A DNA stretch of 7,461 nucleotides from Gammaproteobacteria bacterium (GTDB taxonomy: Bacteria; Pseudomonadota; Gammaproteobacteria; Eutrophobiales; Eutrophobiaceae): NCBI GenBank assembly GCA_012270695.1, contig JAAXHV010000052.1, forward strand, positions 1 through 7,461, in the 5' to 3' direction. The position numbers and the translations under genes are program-made. Positions 5,094 through 7,461 of this stretch are shown piece by piece (the stretch's first letter is position 1; each line of letters opens with the position of its first letter). The notes under the pieces are model-generated. The model did not search any database. It was not told where the DNA came from and saw nothing but the letters and a program-made list of their open reading frames with translations.

Positions 5094-7461
5094 GGCAGAA
5101 TTTGAATTTTTTCCCAGAGCCGCAGGGACAGGGTTCATTACGGCCGATTTTTCTTTGATTACGGATGTAGGGTTTTTGTTGCGCGCCCTCACTTTGCTTA
5201 CCCATGGCGCTGGGGGCGTCCGGATGATTAAACTGCATCTCCGCAGGCTGGGGGCGCTGCTGTAACACCAGTGCATCCTGTTCTTCCCTGACCTGTATTT
5301 TCGCCAACACGGTAGCAACGTCATATTTGATGTTTTCCAGCATGACACCGAACATGGCGAATGCTTCCTTCTTGTATTCCTGCTTGGGGTTCCTTGCGGC
5401 GTAGCCACGCAATCCGATACCTTGCCGCAAGTGATCCATCGCAACCAGGTGTTCTTTCCAGTGCCGGTCCAGGGTATCCAGCATAAGGCCTTTTTCAACC
5501 CGGCGGATTAACTCCTGCGGCAGGTCGGCATGTCTTTTTTCCACGTCTCCTGCCACGTTTTCAATAACTTTTGCAACCAACGCCTCCTCATCCAGGGATG
5601 CTTCCTCATCCAACCACTTTTGTATCGGCAAATGCACCTTCAATTCATTGGCCAGCGCCTCAGTCAGTGCGGCGGTATTCCACATTTCGTCCAGGCTGCC
5701 GGGGGGGATGTGAGTCGCAATAATCCCTTTTACAACATCTTCCCGCATCGTCCGGATATCAGCGGAGACGTCCTCACCGCCTATCAGTTCATTGCGCCAC
5801 TCATATATCACCTTGCGTTGATCGTTTGCGACGTCGTCATATTCCAACAGGTGTTTGCGGATATCGAAGTTATGGGCTTCGACTTTCCTCTGCGCGTTTT
5901 CAATCGCCTTGGTTACCATGTTGGACTCGATGGCCTCGTCTTCTTCCATTCCCAGCCTCTGCATAACGGACGCCACCCGTTCCGAAGCGAAAATGCGCAT
6001 CAAATCATCTTCAAGAGAAATGTAGAACCGGCTTGACCCCGGATCGCCCTGGCGCCCCGAACGTCCCCTCAGCTGGTTGTCGATACGCCTGGATTCATGC
6101 CGTTCGGTACCTACTATGCGCAAACCGCCCCTGTCCACCACGTCTTCATGGCGCTTCTGCCAGGCCGTACGAACCTTATTTGCCGTTGTCTCATCAGCAT
6201 CTCCCAGGGCCCTGATTTCCGCGTCCAGGTTCCCGCCAAGCACGATATCGGTGCCCCGCCCGGCCATGTTCGTTGCGATCGTCACCGTCCCCGGGCGCCC
6301 GGCCTGGGCAATGATCTCCGCTTCTCTTTCATGGTACTTGGCGTTCAGGACCTGGTGTTTTATTTTCTTCTTCTTCAGTTGAGCGGACAGGTATTCCGAC
6401 ACCTCAATGGAAACGGTGCCCACAAGAACCGGCTGGCCGTTTGCCTGGCAGGACTTTATATCATCGATTATCGCCGTAAATTTCTCCCGTGAGGTCAGGT
6501 ATATCATGTCCGCCTGGTCGTCCCTGATCATCAGCAAATGTGTCGGAACAACAACTACCTCCAGGCCGTATATCTGTTGAAATTCATAGGCTTCGGTATC
6601 CGCCGTACCCGTCATCCCAGCCAGTTTTGTATACAGGCGGAAGTAATTCTGGTAGGTAATGGTCGCCAGGGTCTGGTTTTCATTCTGGATCGGCACGTTT
6701 TCCTTTGCCTCAATGGCCTGGTGCAACCCGTCCGACCAGCGCCTGCCCGGCATGGTCCTGCCGGTGAATTCATCGACGATGACCACTTCCTTGTTCTGGA
6801 CAATATAATCGACATTATTGTGAAACAAGGCATGCGCCCGCAGCGCCGCATTCAGGTGGTGGAGGATGGGAATATTGGCCGGGTCATATAAACTCATGCC
6901 GCGCTGCATGATCTTGTTGTCCAACAGCAGCTTCTCCAGCCGTTCATGGCCCGTTTCCGTCAGGTAAGCCTGCTTGCTTTTTTCATCAAGCAGATAATCG
7001 CCGCCATCCTCTTCCTCTTTCTGCTGCTTTAACCGGGGCACTATCCTGTTCATGCTCAGGTACAGGTCGGACCTGTCATCCACCATGCCTGAGATGATAA
7101 GCGGGGTACGCGCCTCATCTATCAGTATCGAATCCACTTCGTCCACGATTGCGTACTTTAAACTGCGTTGCACCTGATCGTCCTGGTTGAACTTCATATT
7201 GTCCCGCAAATAGTCGAAGCCGAATTCATTATTGGTTCCATAGATGATGTCGGCTGCGTAAGCCTGTTTCCGTTCGTCATTATTGAGGCCGGAAATGATC
7301 ACCCCGGTGGTCATGCCCAGGAAAGAATAGATTGCTCCCATCCATTCGGCATCACGCTGCGCCAGGTAATCATTCACGGTAATGATATGCACGCCCGCGC
7401 CAGTCAGGGCATTGAGATAAGCCGCTAACGTGGCGACCAGCGTCTTGCCCTCGCCGGTGCG
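5077..7461 (-). CDS. secA: Preprotein translocase ATPase SecA (N-terminus outside the window)
   Basis: SecA is the motor ATPase that pushes unfolded preproteins through SecYEG. The reading frame is open to the window edge, giving 794 residues; about 100 N-terminal residues are missing by comparison with E. coli SecA. The visible part begins in Walker A (RTGEGKT at the edge). It continues with VNDYLA, Walker B DEVD (107-110 of the partial protein) with IDEARTPLIISG, KLAGMTGTADTEAYEF, NMAGRGTDI (398-406), the arginine-finger region QLRGRSGRQGDPGSSRF, the scaffold and wing region with HWKEHLVAMDHLRQGIGLRGYA, and a C-terminal zinc site C778, C780, C789, H790 that serves SecB and lipid binding in relatives. 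The conserved PTNRPMIR stretch reads PTHLLMIR here (near 6520-6545). The linker before the zinc site is shorter than in E. coli. The TGA stop lies inside the argJ start region. The upstream promoter is not in the window. Confidence 0.98.
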   Translation of the reverse strand, partial: RTGEGKTLVATLAAYLNALTGAGVHIITVNDYLAQRDAEWMGAIYSFLGMTTGVIISGLNNDERKQAYAADIIYGTNNEFGFDYLRDNMKFNQDDQVQRSLKYAIVDEVDSILIDEARTPLIISGMVDDRSDLYLSMNRIVPRLKQQKEEEDGGDYLLDEKSKQAYLTETGHERLEKLLLDNKIMQRGMSLYDPANIPILHHLNAALRAHALFHNNVDYIVQNKEVVIVDEFTGRTMPGRRWSDGLHQAIEAKENVPIQNENQTLATITYQNYFRLYTKLAGMTGTADTEAYEFQQIYGLEVVVVPTHLLMIRDDQADMIYLTSREKFTAIIDDIKSCQANGQPVLVGTVSIEVSEYLSAQLKKKKIKHQVLNAKYHEREAEIIAQAGRPGTVTIATNMAGRGTDIVLGGNLDAEIRALGDADETTANKVRTAWQKRHEDVVDRGGLRIVGTERHESRRIDNQLRGRSGRQGDPGSSRFYISLEDDLMRIFASERVASVMQRLGMEEDEAIESNMVTKAIENAQRKVEAHNFDIRKHLLEYDDVANDQRKVIYEWRNELIGGEDVSADIRTMREDVVKGIIATHIPPGSLDEMWNTAALTEALANELKVHLPIQKWLDEEASLDEEALVAKVIENVAGDVEKRHADLPQELIRRVEKGLMLDTLDRHWKEHLVAMDHLRQGIGLRGYAARNPKQEYKKEAFAMFGVMLENIKYDVATVLAKIQVREEQDALVLQQRPQPAEMQFNHPDAPSAMGKQSEGAQQKPYIRNQRKIGRNEPCPCGSGKKFKFCHGKLS

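Noticed and set aside
5094..5498. The argJ frame stays open far upstream, giving a 537-residue reading.
   Set aside because: The extra 135 residues are read from within secA in another frame and resemble nothing in ArgJ; family sequence begins near the ATG at 5093.
1..7461. A new multi-gene system (defence, secretion or biosynthetic) in the window.
   Set aside because: All six protein genes belong to known housekeeping families with intact core motifs; no CRISPR array, tRNA, integrase, transposase or toxin-antitoxin pair is visible.

Overview
The window comes from a proteobacterial chromosome, most likely gamma- or betaproteobacterial. The evidence is the content and order of its housekeeping genes: a type IV prepilin peptidase (pilD), dephospho-CoA kinase (coaE) and the FtsZ-associated protein ZapD on the plus strand, converging on a MutT/ThiE fusion, argJ and secA on the minus strand. 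ZapD and the Nudix-ThiE fusion are both known from these classes. Assignment to a genus is not possible from the sequence alone.

Layout. Positions 1-298 hold no gene but are dense in repeats: a 20-bp inverted repeat with arms 76 bp apart (1-96), then a run of GGGACA...TGTCCC palindromic units and a short tandem repeat that ends just before pilD. Positions 299-2581 are a compact three-gene plus-strand block: pilD and coaE overlap by ATGA, and zapD follows 10 nt after coaE. Positions 2582-2743 separate the converging blocks and carry an 81-bp inverted-repeat element with perfect 17-bp arms, plus smaller hairpins. The gyrase inhibitor gene yacG, often found here in relatives, is not visible. On the minus strand, reading right to left, secA (N-terminus cut by the window edge) overlaps argJ by 17 nt. 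argJ is separated from the mutT-thiE fusion by a striking AT-rich element made of 7-bp units (AATTACG/AATTAGG) arranged as a perfect 34-bp inverted repeat. That element contains the argJ stop codon and ends 8 nt before the GTG start of mutT-thiE.

Function. The genes serve separate housekeeping tasks (pilin/pseudopilin maturation, CoA synthesis, Z-ring bundling, nucleotide-pool sanitation, arginine biosynthesis, Sec-dependent export). Their neighbourhood is a conserved genomic arrangement rather than a pathway. I see no new defence, toxin or biosynthetic system. The unusual material is the repeat content: at least three kinds of non-coding repeat occupy nearly every intergenic gap, and a possible repeat-derived insert sits inside the ThiE-like domain. 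SecA also has a cluster of substitutions in a normally conserved stretch.
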